NCBI RefSeq assembly: GCF_010183535.1
Contig: NC_071332.1
Span: 16,058,001 to 16,122,000, forward strand
Length of the DNA stretch: 64,000 nucleotides
Reading direction: 5' to 3'
Source of the DNA: Caenorhabditis remanei
Taxonomy: Eukaryota; Nematoda; Chromadorea; Rhabditida; Rhabditidae
Part shown: piece after piece, positions 47,029-59,546 of the stretch
Numbering within the stretch: position 1 is the first letter of the stretch
Layout of the letters: each line of letters starts with the position of its first letter
The notes under the pieces: generated by a model
Seen by the model: the letters and a program-made list of their open reading frames with translations, nothing else
What the model was told of the DNA's origin: nothing
Database searches by the model: none
Position numbers and translations under genes: made by a program

Positions 47029-49426
47029 ATGATTCGTCAATCACACACTTATGCGCTTTCAATATTCTTGCTGTCGACATTTGGCACCCTATACAATTAT
47101 CAAAAAATCAGAACTTTCATTGAACAATATGACAACTTAGTAAATAAAAAGTGAGTAGACTTCCTTCATAAAATGTAAATGAAATATTTTTTCTTTAGCG
47201 GGCTGTCGGGTAGTTGTCTTGTTCCTGAATGGAATCTGAAAACTACTTCTGACTTGCCACATTCTGCAGATTTTAAACAATGGTCTTCTATTCATTTAGG
47301 TGCCCTTGTAAGTGTGCAATTGAAAAAAAGTACAAAAACATTGTTTAGAGAAATATAATGGAAGCTGAAGCTAGACTGCTTTCAGCGTTTGTTTATCACG
47401 ATCAAATTGCTATAATTACAACATCCCAGCATATTGATGGGTGAGATTTTCATGACTCCATTTATAATATTTTGTTAATAAATTTCTCTTGAAAGGCAAA
47501 TGATACAGATATTTTATCTTAAAAAAAAACCCCCAGTTTTTTCAGACAAAACGCGACATGTCGATATTTTGATTGCAATCGTCAAGAAATTCCAAATTCT
47601 CAATTTGAAACTATCATTTTCCCGATGACTGTTATAAGATGTCCTCGTAGAGCAGGTGCAGAATTTGTTAGTGCTAGTTTCAATGGAACAGAGAAGGCTC
47701 ATGATCCAATTCCATTGATTTTTCGCGTGCATGACAGTGAGAAATGTTGTTTTTTTTTAAAATTTGAAATCGTAAAAACGTTTCAGATCCTGTTCACGAG
47801 CTGGCAGTTTGTGCTGGACCGCTATATGGTAACGAGAGTAAATGGTTGCAAATTGTGGAATATGTGGAGCACCATAAACTTCTAGTAATAAAAAGTTTTG
47901 TTCACGAGTTTTTTTCAAAGTCTTTCAGGGCGTTTCATACTTCTATTTCACATTTTTCAATCTGAATGAGTATGATCGAAAAATCGTGGACTATTATACA
48001 AAGTTTGGTTATGCTGAATATACTTCGTATGTTACTGAGTATCATCGATTAGGCTGGATGTTTCACTTGATACAAACACAGGTGACGCTCACTTTTTCAA
48101 TAATTTTTAACTTGAGGATTCTCAGGAGTGCCATCATCGAAGCCGTTATCATTCTAAGTGGGTTCTGAATATTGATATCGATGAACGTGCAGTATACACG
48201 GGCCCGGAGAATTTTCTAAATTACTTGAGGTACATAGATTCGTTTTGTGGAACCGTTCAAAAATATTAAAATTCAGATTATTACCTCCAAATATCGGAGA
48301 AATTAGTTTCATAATCAACAGAGTGTTAAAAACTAACACGAATCCAGAGAGATTTACTAATTCAACGAATTTGCAATCCGAGTTAATGTTTCTGAAATAT
48401 AACAAAACTACCGAAATGAGTTGGTTTAATTTTAAAGGTGCAATACGCCCGGACCTAGTTTTTGTCCTGTTTTACCATTGGTCATATCGTCAAGAAGAAG
48501 GAGTACGCGTCATGTCAGTTCCCAAAAGAATTGCCCATATCAGGTAGTGGATCGGAGGCAGGGCTGGGCATTGTTTGAGAGGTCAAATAAATTGTTTGAC
48601 CAAATAATGTTTGAATATTTTTTCCAAACAATTTATTTGATCAAATAATATTTGAATTTATTTTTCAAATAATTTATTTGACCAAACATTATTTGAAATT
48701 TTTTCTCAAATAATCAAATAATTTCAAATACCTTCAAACATCTCAAGAAAATGTTTTATTGCCAATAAAGGCAGTAAAAAGAAAAAAAACAGTAGGCTAT
48801 ATTTTAAAACATGTAAAAATCAAGGAAAAATACTATTTTTTGTTAAATTTTCCGTCCTGAAAGACTTTCTCGAGTTCGAAGTAATTATTTTCCCCTAACC
48901 ATTCGGCAGTTTGAAGAGAAAAATTATCATAAATGATACAAAGAAATGGGTTTCAAATTATTTGAAAATTTTCAAATAATTTGGTCAAATAATTTTATTT
49001 GATATGAATTTGTCAAACATTATTTGGTCAAACAATTTGTTTGAAAAAAAAGTTCAAATAATTATTTGAAGCAATTTATTTGACTTTTACCCCAAATTTC
49101 AAATAATTCAAATAATCAAACAAATAATTTGCCCAGCCCTGATCGGAGGTTGTTTGTCTTTAGAAGAAAACTACAATTCCAGACACTATCGAAACGTTGA
49201 TTATAATGCTTTGAACGGGAATTGGCTCGAAAATTATAACGGAACGTTGAAGGAAACTCGATTGACGCCAAGTTTCGAGAAAACCCTGGCTAATTTAGTG
49301 AGAGAAAAAGTTGAATATGTTTACAACAACAGATGGGTTCAATGTGAAGAAATTCCGTCAATGTTTTTCACCCGATTCAAACGGGGAATTCTTGATTGTC
49401 GATTTAAAAATGAGACGGGAGTGTGA
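47029..49426 (+). CDS. GT92-type glycosyltransferase of a different subgroup, copy 3
   Basis: Starts MIRQSHTYALSIFLLSTFGT, a signal anchor. The domain order is that of DUF23 proteins, but it is distant from the other five copies: CRYFDCNRQEIPNS, ELAVCAGPLYGNESKWLQIV, EYVEHHKLLGVSYFYFTFFN, QTQECHHRSRYHSKWVLNID and IDERAVYTGPENFLNYL, where DIDE is the DxD motif, then RVMSVPKRIAHIRHYRNVDY and VREKVEYVYNNRW. The intron between HIR and HYR (48544-49182) has been expanded to 639 bases by a hAT-type MITE. Removing it restores the CATATCAG / ACACTATCG junction in frame, so the gene is probably still functional. It ends FKNETGV. Likely a Golgi-lumen sugar transferase; substrate unknown. Confidence 0.85.
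48559..49141. mobile_element. hAT-type MITE in a GT92 intron
   Basis: Ends CAGGGCTGGGCA and TGCCCAGCCCTG, with the 8-base target duplication ATCGGAGG at 48551-48558 and 49142-49149. The 583 bp interior is filled with both orientations of TTTGAATAATTTGACC-like units and has no open frame. It sits wholly inside the intron at 48544-49182. Confidence 0.9.
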
Positions 49427-49753
49427 AATGAATATAAAATGAGTTCATGGAAACGCTTCGAAACTTTTTTTGTGTTCTTTGGTAGTGAATCAACATCTAA
49501 AAATTGCTGTTTGAGTGAGAATCGTGAATTGGATAAAGTTTCGGTATGGATATTTTTGAAATCTTTGATCTTTAAAATTTTTGATAAACAATTACAATTT
49601 TTTAATGATTTGTGTGAACCTTGATAATGGATACTCATAGGAACCGAAGATGTGCGACCTAAAGACAACTGCGTTTCTAAGATTTGGCGGAGCAATATTA
49701 GTTCTTTTACAATGCAATGTTTCCCTTTGACAATAGTAGGGTCTGAAATTGTT

Positions 49754-51669
49754 TTATTGATAACATCCTATCTCGTATGACCAAAATGAATTATTGGAGA
49801 AATGAAAAGTGAACGGTTCCATATGATGTCCCGAAAAATATTCTGCATTTGAATGCACGCATTTGACATCTTCATTTTGTAGCAGTTCACATGATTCAGT
49901 GTTGGGGCATTTCCTCTCATTGGGTTCAGATTCAGGTAATAAAATATTGCTCTTGCACTGAAAAATGATTGGAAAATAATAGTCAGCGCTAGGAAGTTCT
50001 TGCGCAGCTGAAAATATTTCTGGATTCCCCTTGATTCTCGTTATATCTTTCTCAATTGCAATAATATCCGCAGGCCGAATTTTTCCCGTGAACGGTTCGA
50101 AATCCGTCTCAACCAACTCTGTTATTTCTTTATTACGATTTTTCTCAAGCGGCCACTGAATATGAGTAATGTGTGAGTTGTGAATCGTTTGTCTATAAAA
50201 AAATCTCTAGAAATGTGTTTTTCAAATTCAAAATGCACCTGTTTTCCAGAATTTCGTTCCGACTTCCACTTATACCAATAGAGTTATGCAAATACGGTTT
50301 TACTACAACTGCTCCATAGCCAAACTTTGTTGAAGACCTCAGACTTCCGAGCACATCATAGAAGCTGAATTCCAATATGTGTGGAGCTAGAAACAGAATA
50401 ACTAACTCTTTTTCATTAAACTGAAAACTCACACTTCACGAATTCATGTTTTTCTCTTAAATAATAAAGAGACGATGTATTATCATGTAATGAAAATCTA
50501 GTGTGAAACTCCCTCAGATAACTGGGATAAATTGTTGGAAACAGAATATCTTCCATTTCAAAAAAAGCTATGTATTTTGCAGCTTCCTGAAATTTTCAAT
50601 ATACACATGTAATTGAAAACAGAACAAAAATACCTTGTACTGTAAAAGACAGTCCGTATATGCGCCTGCTTGGTTTTTGAACTCTGAGTTCACATTTGGC
50701 TCAAAATATGAAGTGACCGATTCAGCGAATTTCATTCTCAGCCAAATGTCGATAGTGATGTAGCCTTGTCTTTCATATTCTCTCAAAAATTTGAAATAGG
50801 AATCTACCATGGAAGTGATGTATATATGGAGATGAGCACCAAACTTTCAAAAAACTTTGTATCCGTTATTCTCATCGTCGACCTTACCGATGTGCTACGT
50901 GTGCTTGTATCATAAAAATTTGCCATTGCTCGGCAAGATATTGAGGGGCAATACATATCATAACTGGTTTTGGAGCAGAGTAGCGCGCCAGTTTGAAAGG
51001 AATCTGCGAGAAAATAGAAGTGACCTGCAATCACATATGAATAGTTTAAAGATACCTCTATTGTTGAACCTTCCGACTCTAGTTGTAGCTTTTTTAGTTT
51101 ATCTACAGTGTTAGTTATAGCAACGACTGATGCATATCGGCAAGCATCAGTACCTTCGCTTCAAACAAGACGATAAGAATTATCTGTACTAAAAATACTT
51201 ACCTCTGTAAAATAGCCGATGAAGATTTTTCTTGTGTTTCATTTGATCCGACAACGTTGAAAGTAGATTTTTCGATATTGAAGTTGACAGAGTCGACAAT
51301 GCTATTCAATACTACTGCGTTTTTTCCGAGGCTGAAAAAAACTTGAAAAAGTGTTTTTAATGCGAAGAAAACAAACGCCTGAGAATGGGGATAATAATAA
51401 GCACTGACTATGTAAACATGAGAAACTGGAAGCTTCCTGCTCAATATCCTAGTCGGGTCGTTCAGCACACCAGGAAGAAGTTTCGGTATTGAATTTCGCG
51501 ACACTTTAGGCACAATCTTCGGTTTTTCATGAAGCACGTCAGTAATGTTTCGGTCGCCCATACTATTCTTATAGTAGTATATGAACAGCATTAATATTGT
51601 GACAACAGGAAAAAGTAAAAATTTCCTGTATCGGAAAATGTTAATTCTAAACTGTCTCAACGACGCCAT
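49754..51669 (-). CDS. GT92 glycosyltransferase with altered DxD, copy 4
   Basis: Paralog of copy 2. It starts MASLRQFRINIFRYRKFLLF then PVVTILMLFIYYY, a signal anchor. Blocks: [90 protein letters not shown], then FFEMEDILFP at about 50550, where copies 1 and 2 have FFDxDDI. Both acidic positions are conservatively changed from Asp to Glu. The C-terminal pattern CPNTESCELL, CVHSNAEYFSGHHMEP and WSYEIGCYQ is kept. About eight exons, frames open. It is divergent from copy 5. It may be active with altered metal use, or a non-catalytic paralog; the sequence alone does not decide. Confidence 0.86.
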
Positions 51670-52328
51670 CGTGTGTTTCTCAATCCAAATAATTTAATGA
51701 CTTCTCAGGTCTCCGTATTCTGATCTCCCATCAGCGGAAAACGAGAACAGGGTAAGATGACTATTCAGTAAAACATTGAATACATAGATTTGTAGTTACG
51801 ATTGCACGAAAACAGGACAAACTACTCACTAACTAACGAAGTGGTTCCTTGGTTGACCAATGTATTCGAGAAGAGATAACTATCTATTTTCCGCATGTCT
51901 AGTTTTTGTTTGTGGGTTTGAATTACGGTTTAAAAAATCAGGCCACAAATGATACAGAAATCCGTTGACGGGTTTTGCATCTTTTCTTAGATTATACCAA
52001 ACAAAATGGCTAAATTTGGTATTTTTGAATTAACCATTTCATCCTGTGTAGCACAAATTGCTTTGAAGGAAATGAGAGTTCAAAATAAAAGATACTCAGG
52101 GGTTAGCGGTTCTTGGGGGACCTAAAATAAGCCACCCAATATAACTTTTAGGTTATCTTATTTCTTTGAGGTCTAAAACTTACAACATGTCATAAATACA
52201 TTTTCGCCCAAAATGAACGCAACAACCAAAACCAAGAGAACGAGACTTGTCCTACGCGAAAGATCGTATCTCAGCACTTCTCGTCAAGAACCGCTCTTTA
52301 TTCGGGAATAATAGTTTTAAATTAAAAA
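51670..52328. other. Divergent intergenic region between GT92 copies 4 and 5
   Basis: Upstream region of both flanking genes. GAGTTCAAAATAAAAGATAC and similar AT-rich DNA; no gene or defined repeat. Confidence 0.45.
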
Positions 52329-54504
52329 ATGTATGCTGTTGATAAGTTTAGTAGCTACACTTTGTATTCACTGATAGTTATTTTGTCATGTACAGCATTC
52401 GTGTGTATTTTTTCTACTAATTACATTCATAACAATTCAAAGTAATGTTTAAGCAAAGTAGCTCAACAAAAAAACTAAAAACATGATCTTTTTGTATTCC
52501 AGAAGTACTACGGATCCACTGAAACGACCAATAAAAGCTTTTATACTATCCGCTTATTACTATCCTTACTCTAAAAGGTATGTTTTTAATATTTTACTGA
52601 AATTGGGGTAAGAAAACAAACTTCAGCTTGGGTAAAGACGCGTTTGCACTTGTGATGAGCATCAACTTAGGAAAAAGAAAAAGTAGTTATCAGAGACTTC
52701 AAGTTGGAGATTTGACGGATACGACAGAAATATCTGTTTTGGGGAGAAACAAATCGTCAGGTGTTCTTGTGCGTACAAATTACGAAAGGTAAGAAGCACT
52801 TAAATGTATATAATACATTTTCAGAAACATATAGAGCGTCGCATTGAAAAAACATACAGAGCGTCGCATTGTTGACTGTAATTTTTTTTGACGTTTGATG
52901 GAATTGACAACAGTTTATTCTTTTTATGTTATCGATAATCATGATCTTATCAGATCAACTCGCCTGTCTGGAAATACACATCACTCAATAAACGTTACAC
53001 AAACGTATAACACTAAATCTTATAGAATCACCCTTCACGAGAATTGCCAAATGATTTCAATTTTTGCAACTGTTCAACTTTTACCCAATACTCTCAAAGT
53101 TTCAATGGAATCAAACGGCGTAGTTACAGAAGTAAGTTGAAAAACATTTGAATTTTACAATATTCTTTTTTTAACTAAAGATTCCATTCAAAATCCCAAG
53201 TTATAAAAAACGGGATGTTGTCGTGTGCATTTCTCCATTATACGTTAGTGAGCAGTGGCAGAACTTTTTACTTGCAGCTCACATATATAAACAGTAAGAT
53301 AATTGGAAACATAGGTATCTTATATTCATTTTTAGATTTGGTGCCCACTTGCACGTGTATTTCATTAGCGCGGTGGCCTCATTTTTCCAATTAATGCATG
53401 AATATGAAAAACATGTAAGTTTAAGTTTTGCAAATGAAATATGCTTGAAAACTGATTTTATTCCTTCAGAACTACATAACAATGCAACCATGGGATCGTG
53501 TTTATTTTCCACATGTAACAGGTGACATAGCAGATGTTTATCAGCAGATGGAGTTTCAAAATTTGGCGGCAGCCCAAACTGATTGTCTCCTTCAATACAA
53601 AGTTGGGTAGTTTTAAATCTGTTTGAAAACTTTAGTTTGATCCAGGAATCGGCGAAATTCATTACATTGTTTGATCTGAATGACATTCTAATACCAACGC
53701 TGGCTCCAACTTTAGTGGAAGAGTTTCAAATCTTGATGTCTGGCCAGTCTCATGTCTCATACATGATATATCCTCGACAAAACTATGAAGCAACTGTTTA
53801 TAATAAAACAGGGTTTTCAATTCAATCAATGATGAACAGTCTTGTCGATAAGAATACCGTAACGATCACATTGACAATTTTGTTAATCATATACTTTGTA
53901 TCTTTCCAGAGGCAAACAGGGAGAATAGTTATAAATCCTCACAAACTAAACTACACATATATAAATCGCCCACTTTGTATTCCTAATGGATCGCGATCTA
54001 TGGACGTTACTTCAAATTTTATAACTCATTTGGACAGTGTTGTTTGGGTAATACATAGTTTCCTCTGCATCGCCAATTTGTGAAAAAAAGTTTCAGGAGA
54101 ACAACGAATTAGCAGAGGCAAGTTTGGAGTTTTTCAATCTTGACAACAGTACTGATAACATGTACAAGGTGTTTTTTGGTGACATTGAGGAAGACTTGAA
54201 GAGAATGCTGAAAAAACAGCAAATTGCTGAAATTTTGGGGACATTGCCTAACTTTTATTATTTCTATGATTTAGTGAACAAATGTTTTGAAGAGAAGTAT
54301 TATCGGTTTATAAATCAAGATACTATTAACTCCGTGAAGAATGACTGCCCAGGACCACAAATGTGTGGATTCTATCAGCATCCGAGGATTGAATGTGTAC
54401 ATGTGAATGCAACGCATATTTTTATGGAACCCATCGAACCGATAACATATTATTATGCAACTGAACACCATTACACAGCTGACATCGGTTGTTATGCTCA
54501 ATAA
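52329..54504 (+). CDS. GT92 glycosyltransferase with degenerate DxD, copy 5
   Basis: Starts [20 protein letters not shown] then CTAFVCIF, a signal anchor. Catalytic-domain blocks: [100 protein letters not shown], then [10 protein letters not shown] (about 53665), in which the second Asp of DxD is Asn. The C-terminus has [25 protein letters not shown] and [15 protein letters not shown] follows at about 54550. A short tandem AGCGTCGCATTG occurs twice near 52830-52870, in or near an intron, and makes that junction uncertain. It groups with copy 6 (shared [19 protein letters not shown]). Probable Golgi protein; catalytic activity is doubtful. Confidence 0.84.
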
Positions 54505-54731
54505 CTTATATTTTTGATCTTCCTTAAGTCTTACATTGCTTTCTTATAAAATAAAAACGTATTTAAATTGTTTTGTTATTATTATTTCTTGAAAAACGCT
54601 TCCGATCAAACAGACGGATTTCGATTATTTCGTTGTGGATTGCCTGTAACGATCCCCATCTGCGAGTCTCAGTTAGATCGGACAATCTTATATCTGATCT
54701 AATTGTTCATTCATTCCGTGTTACTGTTCCA

Positions 54732-56690
54732 ATGCGTATATTCTGGAGATACCAAACAACTTTGTTCTGCGTTGCACTCATATTCACGTTTTATATTGGT
54801 TTGTATCAAACTGTTAATTTATTATTTGGAATGTAAGCATATTGTCAAAAAGACAGAAATAGCATGAACTTTTTCAGAGCTCATATTATATTACCGTATC
54901 AACCACCTAAAAACAATGAGCTGAAAGCGTTTATCACTTCATCATATTTTTATCCAAAGTCTGAAAGGTATGTAATTTTGTTTTTAACATATTGGTTACT
55001 ATTATTTTAGCTTGGGTGACAACTCTTTTGCGTTGGTTATGAGCATTAATGTGGCTAAAAGCCAAAAGGATTACATGGCGATACAAGGTGGTAAGATTAT
55101 GGATGACGCCGAGTTAACAATATATGCCAACAATGGAACATTCAGAAAGATAGTACGAACAAACTATATCAGGTGCGGGAGAATTTTATAGCGGAATGTT
55201 TGACTGTAAAATTGAAGAATTACTCCTCACGATTATTGTCAAATGATCACGGTATTTGCCACCACACAACTGCTGCCAAATGTGGAAAAAATCGAACTAA
55301 TTTCTGATGACGGCTCCACCGAGGTATCGACTTGGTTGAAGTTACAGGCAGGAAGTCTAGATTAATTCAGATCCCCTTTTCTCTACCATCATACCAAAAA
55401 GTGGATGTTGTGATCTGTTTTTCTCCTCTATACGTTTTTGAGCAGTGGCAAAACTTTTTACTATCAATTCACATGTATAAAACGTAAGGGTTGTATGTTT
55501 ATCATCTGTTTAAAAAAGATTTCACTGTCAGTTTTGGTGCTTTCATGAATATCTACCTTATCAGCAGCATAACATCTATTTTTGTATTGATGCAAAAATA
55601 CGAGAGCGCGGTGAGGAAGCTACTTGAAAATCATTAAAACTTGGAATTGCAACAGGGATACTTGAAAATTCAACCCTGGTATCGCGTGAATTTTCCCTAC
55701 ATCCCATCATATGTTGTTGACCCGTTTGTGGGGATCGAGTTCGAAAATGAGGCTGCCGCGTTTACCGATTGCCTTCTGCAATATAAGGTATGAAGTTGTC
55801 TCAGAACTTTAAATAATACTTCTCACAGGAATCTGCTGGTTACGTGGCTTTTTTTGAAATTGAAGATATATTGATACCAAGGATAGCTCCAACTTATATT
55901 GAAGAGTTTGAAAAGATAATCTCAGAATTACGAAAACCAGTTTACCTTATCTACAAACAAGATAACTATGGAGCAGTGGGAACTAGAAAAGGTTTAGAGT
56001 ACTCCATCAAGGTCATGCTGGGTAGTTTGAGTTACAAGAAAGAGGTGTTCAACTCCATACAGAATGACTTTGGCCAAACAATAATACTTTCAGGATAAAG
56101 AAGTCATAGATGTACAAAGTTATGAGAAAGTAGTTGTTAATCCAAGATATATGAATTTTACTTGGATTCAACCAACATCATTCAAACCCGAAAACAACTA
56201 CTTCAAGGTTACACAAAATAGTATAACTCACTTGAAAACTATTCGATGGGTATCCAATTTTCAGACTTCCCCAATAAAAAATGATAACTTTCAGAGCGAT
56301 TACAATGTTCGTAAACATGTGCCTTTCTATAAGAACACTACCGAGCTGCTAATATCAAAAGAAAACTCGATCAACGTTGAATCTGATTTTCGTAGAATGT
56401 TCATGGACTATGAATCCGAGAATACGTTATTGGATTTACCGGAACGACATCATTACTCCGTTTCAATTTCAAAATGTCTCATGAACAATTATTACAAAAA
56501 ATTGAATTCAAGACAGTTTGCACAAATTTCTTGTCCCGGCCCCCAAACATGCAAATTCGAAAAAATATACGGGGTGAACTGCATCCATGTTAACGCGACT
56601 CAAATACGGAGAAAAAAATTGTCACCTATCACTTTTCATTTTGCTACTGATCCATTTTTTACCTCTGATATTGGTTGTGTTCCTCAATAA
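54732..56690 (+). CDS. GT92 glycosyltransferase with altered DxD, copy 6
   Basis: Tandem partner of copy 5, starting about 230 bases after it on the same strand. The start [20 protein letters not shown] begins a signal anchor. Blocks: [98 protein letters not shown], then [14 protein letters not shown] (about 55850), in which both Asp of DxD are Glu. Later come [19 protein letters not shown], a long insert before the C-terminal domain, [27 protein letters not shown] and TSDIGCVPQ. About nine exons with open frames. Probable Golgi membrane protein; catalysis is uncertain because of the motif change. Confidence 0.86.
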
Positions 56691-57802
56691 ATCTCACTTT
56701 TCTATCGACGTGTTTTCTATAGAAACGAGAAAAATTCGTATTTTATGCTAGAAGGCAAACTTCATAAAAAGACAAAAGACAAAAAGTGCTGGCCGTAGTA
56801 ATATCGCGGCACATTCAGCTTTAGTTCAACCTAGTAATTCTGAAATGTCTCACAATATCACTAGTAAATTGATAATTGTATTTGTAGTTGAAAAATTTGT
56901 AGAAACTTTCTCTTGCAAGTTTACTAGGGCAACGCAAACAACTCATACGGAAAACTACGTGAAAAAATCAGTCCTGTTCTTTGAACAGCCAGAGAATTTC
57001 CTTTCAAGGCGCGTTCATCTTTAAATGAGACTTACAATGGGCTGGCCGGAAAAAACATTTTTATGCCCAATCCCTGATTTCTATAAGCAACGACATCATC
57101 AACATCCGAACGAGAAAACATATCTTCTCATCTAACTTCAAAACTGCTCTACTTTACTCCAACCATCATGTTAAGATTGGAAAGATGTTATCTATCTGTA
57201 AAACAAAAACCACAAAAACAGTCAACTAGACCAACAATATCTGACAGATGTTATCCTCTTTCCATCATTCTCGATGTTTTTCTGCTTGCTGTATTACACC
57301 AGTAGCTATCTCTTCGTCACATTAGTCATTTTTCGTTCCTCCAAAGTTTCCTGTTCCTTCGATGATTTCATGATAAGATAACGCAAAGTTTCTGCTATCC
57401 ATCGAAGTTTTTTTCAAAAGATTATCTATCTACTGTTTCTTTGCAGCGTCATAAAGTTTTGTTCCGAGATAAAGTTCAAAAGTTTTTCTTCCTAGTAGCT
57501 TCAAAATTTCATTTTTAGGAACTTTGGTCATGTTCTTTAAATAAAAACACTTTTTTCGAATACCTCTTTTTGCGTTTTTTTTCAAATATATTTTTTGAGC
57601 ATGCGTAAACAAATGTATCAAAATAGAAAAAGCTCAAAAAATCAAACTACAAACGTGCTCTCACTCTTTTCACATTTTTTATTGAGATTATGTATTATTT
57701 ATCACGAACAGAGAACCCCTCCCAAATTGATTTATCATATTCAACACGACACAACTTGAGTTCTATTTTCCACCGCCAACTCTTTTTTTAATCTTATAGA
57801 CT
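56691..57802. other. Intergenic, upstream of the nuclear receptor
   Basis: No gene recognised. AT-rich, with a 63-codon minus-strand frame at 57430-57621 that has no family features. Contains a tandem GATA-type site at 57371. Confidence 0.5.
57371..57381 (+). promoter_or_regulatory. Tandem GATA-type site
   Basis: TGATAAGATAA contains two overlapping WGATAR sites about 430 bases upstream of the nuclear receptor start. GATA factors bind such sites in many worm gut genes. Such short motifs are common by chance in AT-rich DNA. Confidence 0.25.
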
Positions 57803-59104
57803 ATGTCTGTTCCTCGTCATACACCATGCGCTGTCTGCGGTGGCACACCAAACGGGAGTAGGTACGGACCAGTAACCTGCCTCGGGTGTATTGTATTTTT
57901 TCGAAGGGCAATTCAGAAAGGAAAACTGCAACATTGCGAAAAACAGTGTTGGCGGGAAGTTGGACTCGGTGAGTACTTTATTTTGTACAGTCTCTAATTA
58001 GATATTTCAGACACAAGATCATGTTGTCGCAGTTGTAGACTACAAAAATGTCTCAGTGCTGGAATGAATCCGAATGGTTTGTCTTTTGAAAAAGAAGTAA
58101 GCAAAAATATGAATTAAAAACATTTTAAGCAATTCAAAATCGAGACAAACTCGGACCTCGTCAACCAAGGCGATTGGACGAGATTCTGGACAATATTGAC
58201 ACAGATTTCGATGGTTTACTACAGTTGCAGAGAAAACAGCGTGAACTCCATCAAAGATACAGTAACTCGAACAAAAAGGAAAACGTTAGTGGAGTTGTAA
58301 AGGTTAGTTTTATTTCAATTATAGCCTTTAGACATGTTTTCAGATAAAACATAGGCTTTACCGCCGCGCAAAACCATACGACATTGATTTGGTTCTCAAA
58401 TTGAGCTTCCGAAATGCAATTGATTGGGCTAAACAGTTCAACTCTTTCTGGAATTTAAATGACGTGGAAAAGAAGCTGATAATGTCGGAATTTGGTATTG
58501 CATTTTTACTGATAGATCAAGCGTATAAAACATCATGTAAATCTGAGAAAGGATTTTGGCTACTTCAAAATGACAGTTTTTTACATTCCGATTATTTTCT
58601 TGGTATACCAGTTGAAGATGTTCAAAACGAGAATGCCGTGTTGCAGTCTACGTATGTTTATAAACACTTCTAATATTTAATCGAATGGATTGTTTTATAG
58701 GTATCATTCGGAGTTTGTCAACGATTTATTGGGAGCGATTAAACATCCTTTTTCGATCTTAAAAATTGATAAACTCGAATGCGTCATATTGAAAATTTTA
58801 CTACTTTTGACACGTAAGTAACTAATTTCATAAAACCCTTTATTAATATTTGGTTTCAGCTTCATTTCCTGGAAGAGTGAAACTTGAAGATTCTGAAAAA
58901 ATGATTTCGAAGTGTATGTCGAACTTGATGAGTTACTCCTTTAAGAAGTGCCCCGATAACGGAATGGTACGATTTGGAGAAGTTATTTTATTGATTAGAT
59001 CGATTCGGAGTGCTGTGAAAGTGTTTTACAATCAGACAAAACTCTCTGTGAATTTTGATGTCTCTAAATTTGATTCATTTGTGAAAAATTGTTTTCTTTC
59101 GTAG
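57803..59104 (+). CDS. Nuclear hormone receptor (nhr family)
   Basis: Ligand-regulated transcription factor type. The N-terminal C4 zinc-finger domain begins at residue 9: CAVCGG, TCLGCIVFFRRAIQKG (P-box region), then a second module ending DTRSCCRSCRLQKCLSAGMN. The P-box reads CLGCIV rather than the usual CxxCKG, which is common in the supplementary worm nhr genes and may alter DNA specificity. After a charged hinge (LDEILDNIDTDFDGLLQLQR) comes a divergent ligand-binding domain with AIDWAKQFNSFWNLNDVEKK and LIMSEFGIAFLLIDQ, the usual helix 3-5 signature. It continues through YHSEFVNDLL and VILKILLLLT to the end FDSFVKNCFLS. About seven exons. It is unrelated in role to the neighbouring glycan genes unless it regulates them, for which there is no evidence here. 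Confidence 0.85.
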
Positions 59105-59546
59105 TTTTGTGTTAGAGAATTATAAAAGTTATTTTTCAAAATCAATTTCATTTGTGATAATGACAAGTACAGTGAAAGCACATGGAGTCAAGAAACACAG
59201 AGTCTTCCTCCTTTTCTCAACGCCATCCGGCGTTTGAGCCGTTATCGTCTCTAGAAGACTTCAAAACCTACTTTTTTGAAAAAGAAAAAGTTCGGACATC
59301 AACAAAGTCCAATTTCCAACCAATCTGTCTAGGTCCCATAAAAATAGGTCTAATATGGAAGGAAATAGATATGATTGGCGACAAATAAACAATCAGGCGG
59401 AATCTGCTGATTTTTAAAGATGAGTTATATTTTTCTGATTAAAGAACGTTTTTCGAAGTCCGTTCATCATGGCTAAATTCTATTGAATTCCATATGTTAC
59501 CACAAAAAGATTTATTGAATCACAGTATTCTTTACGGCAATTATTA
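59105..59546. other. Convergent intergenic region
   Basis: 3' flanks of the nuclear receptor and the GT11 gene. A 68-codon plus-strand frame at 59182-59388 has no recognised features and is not called as a gene. Confidence 0.45.
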
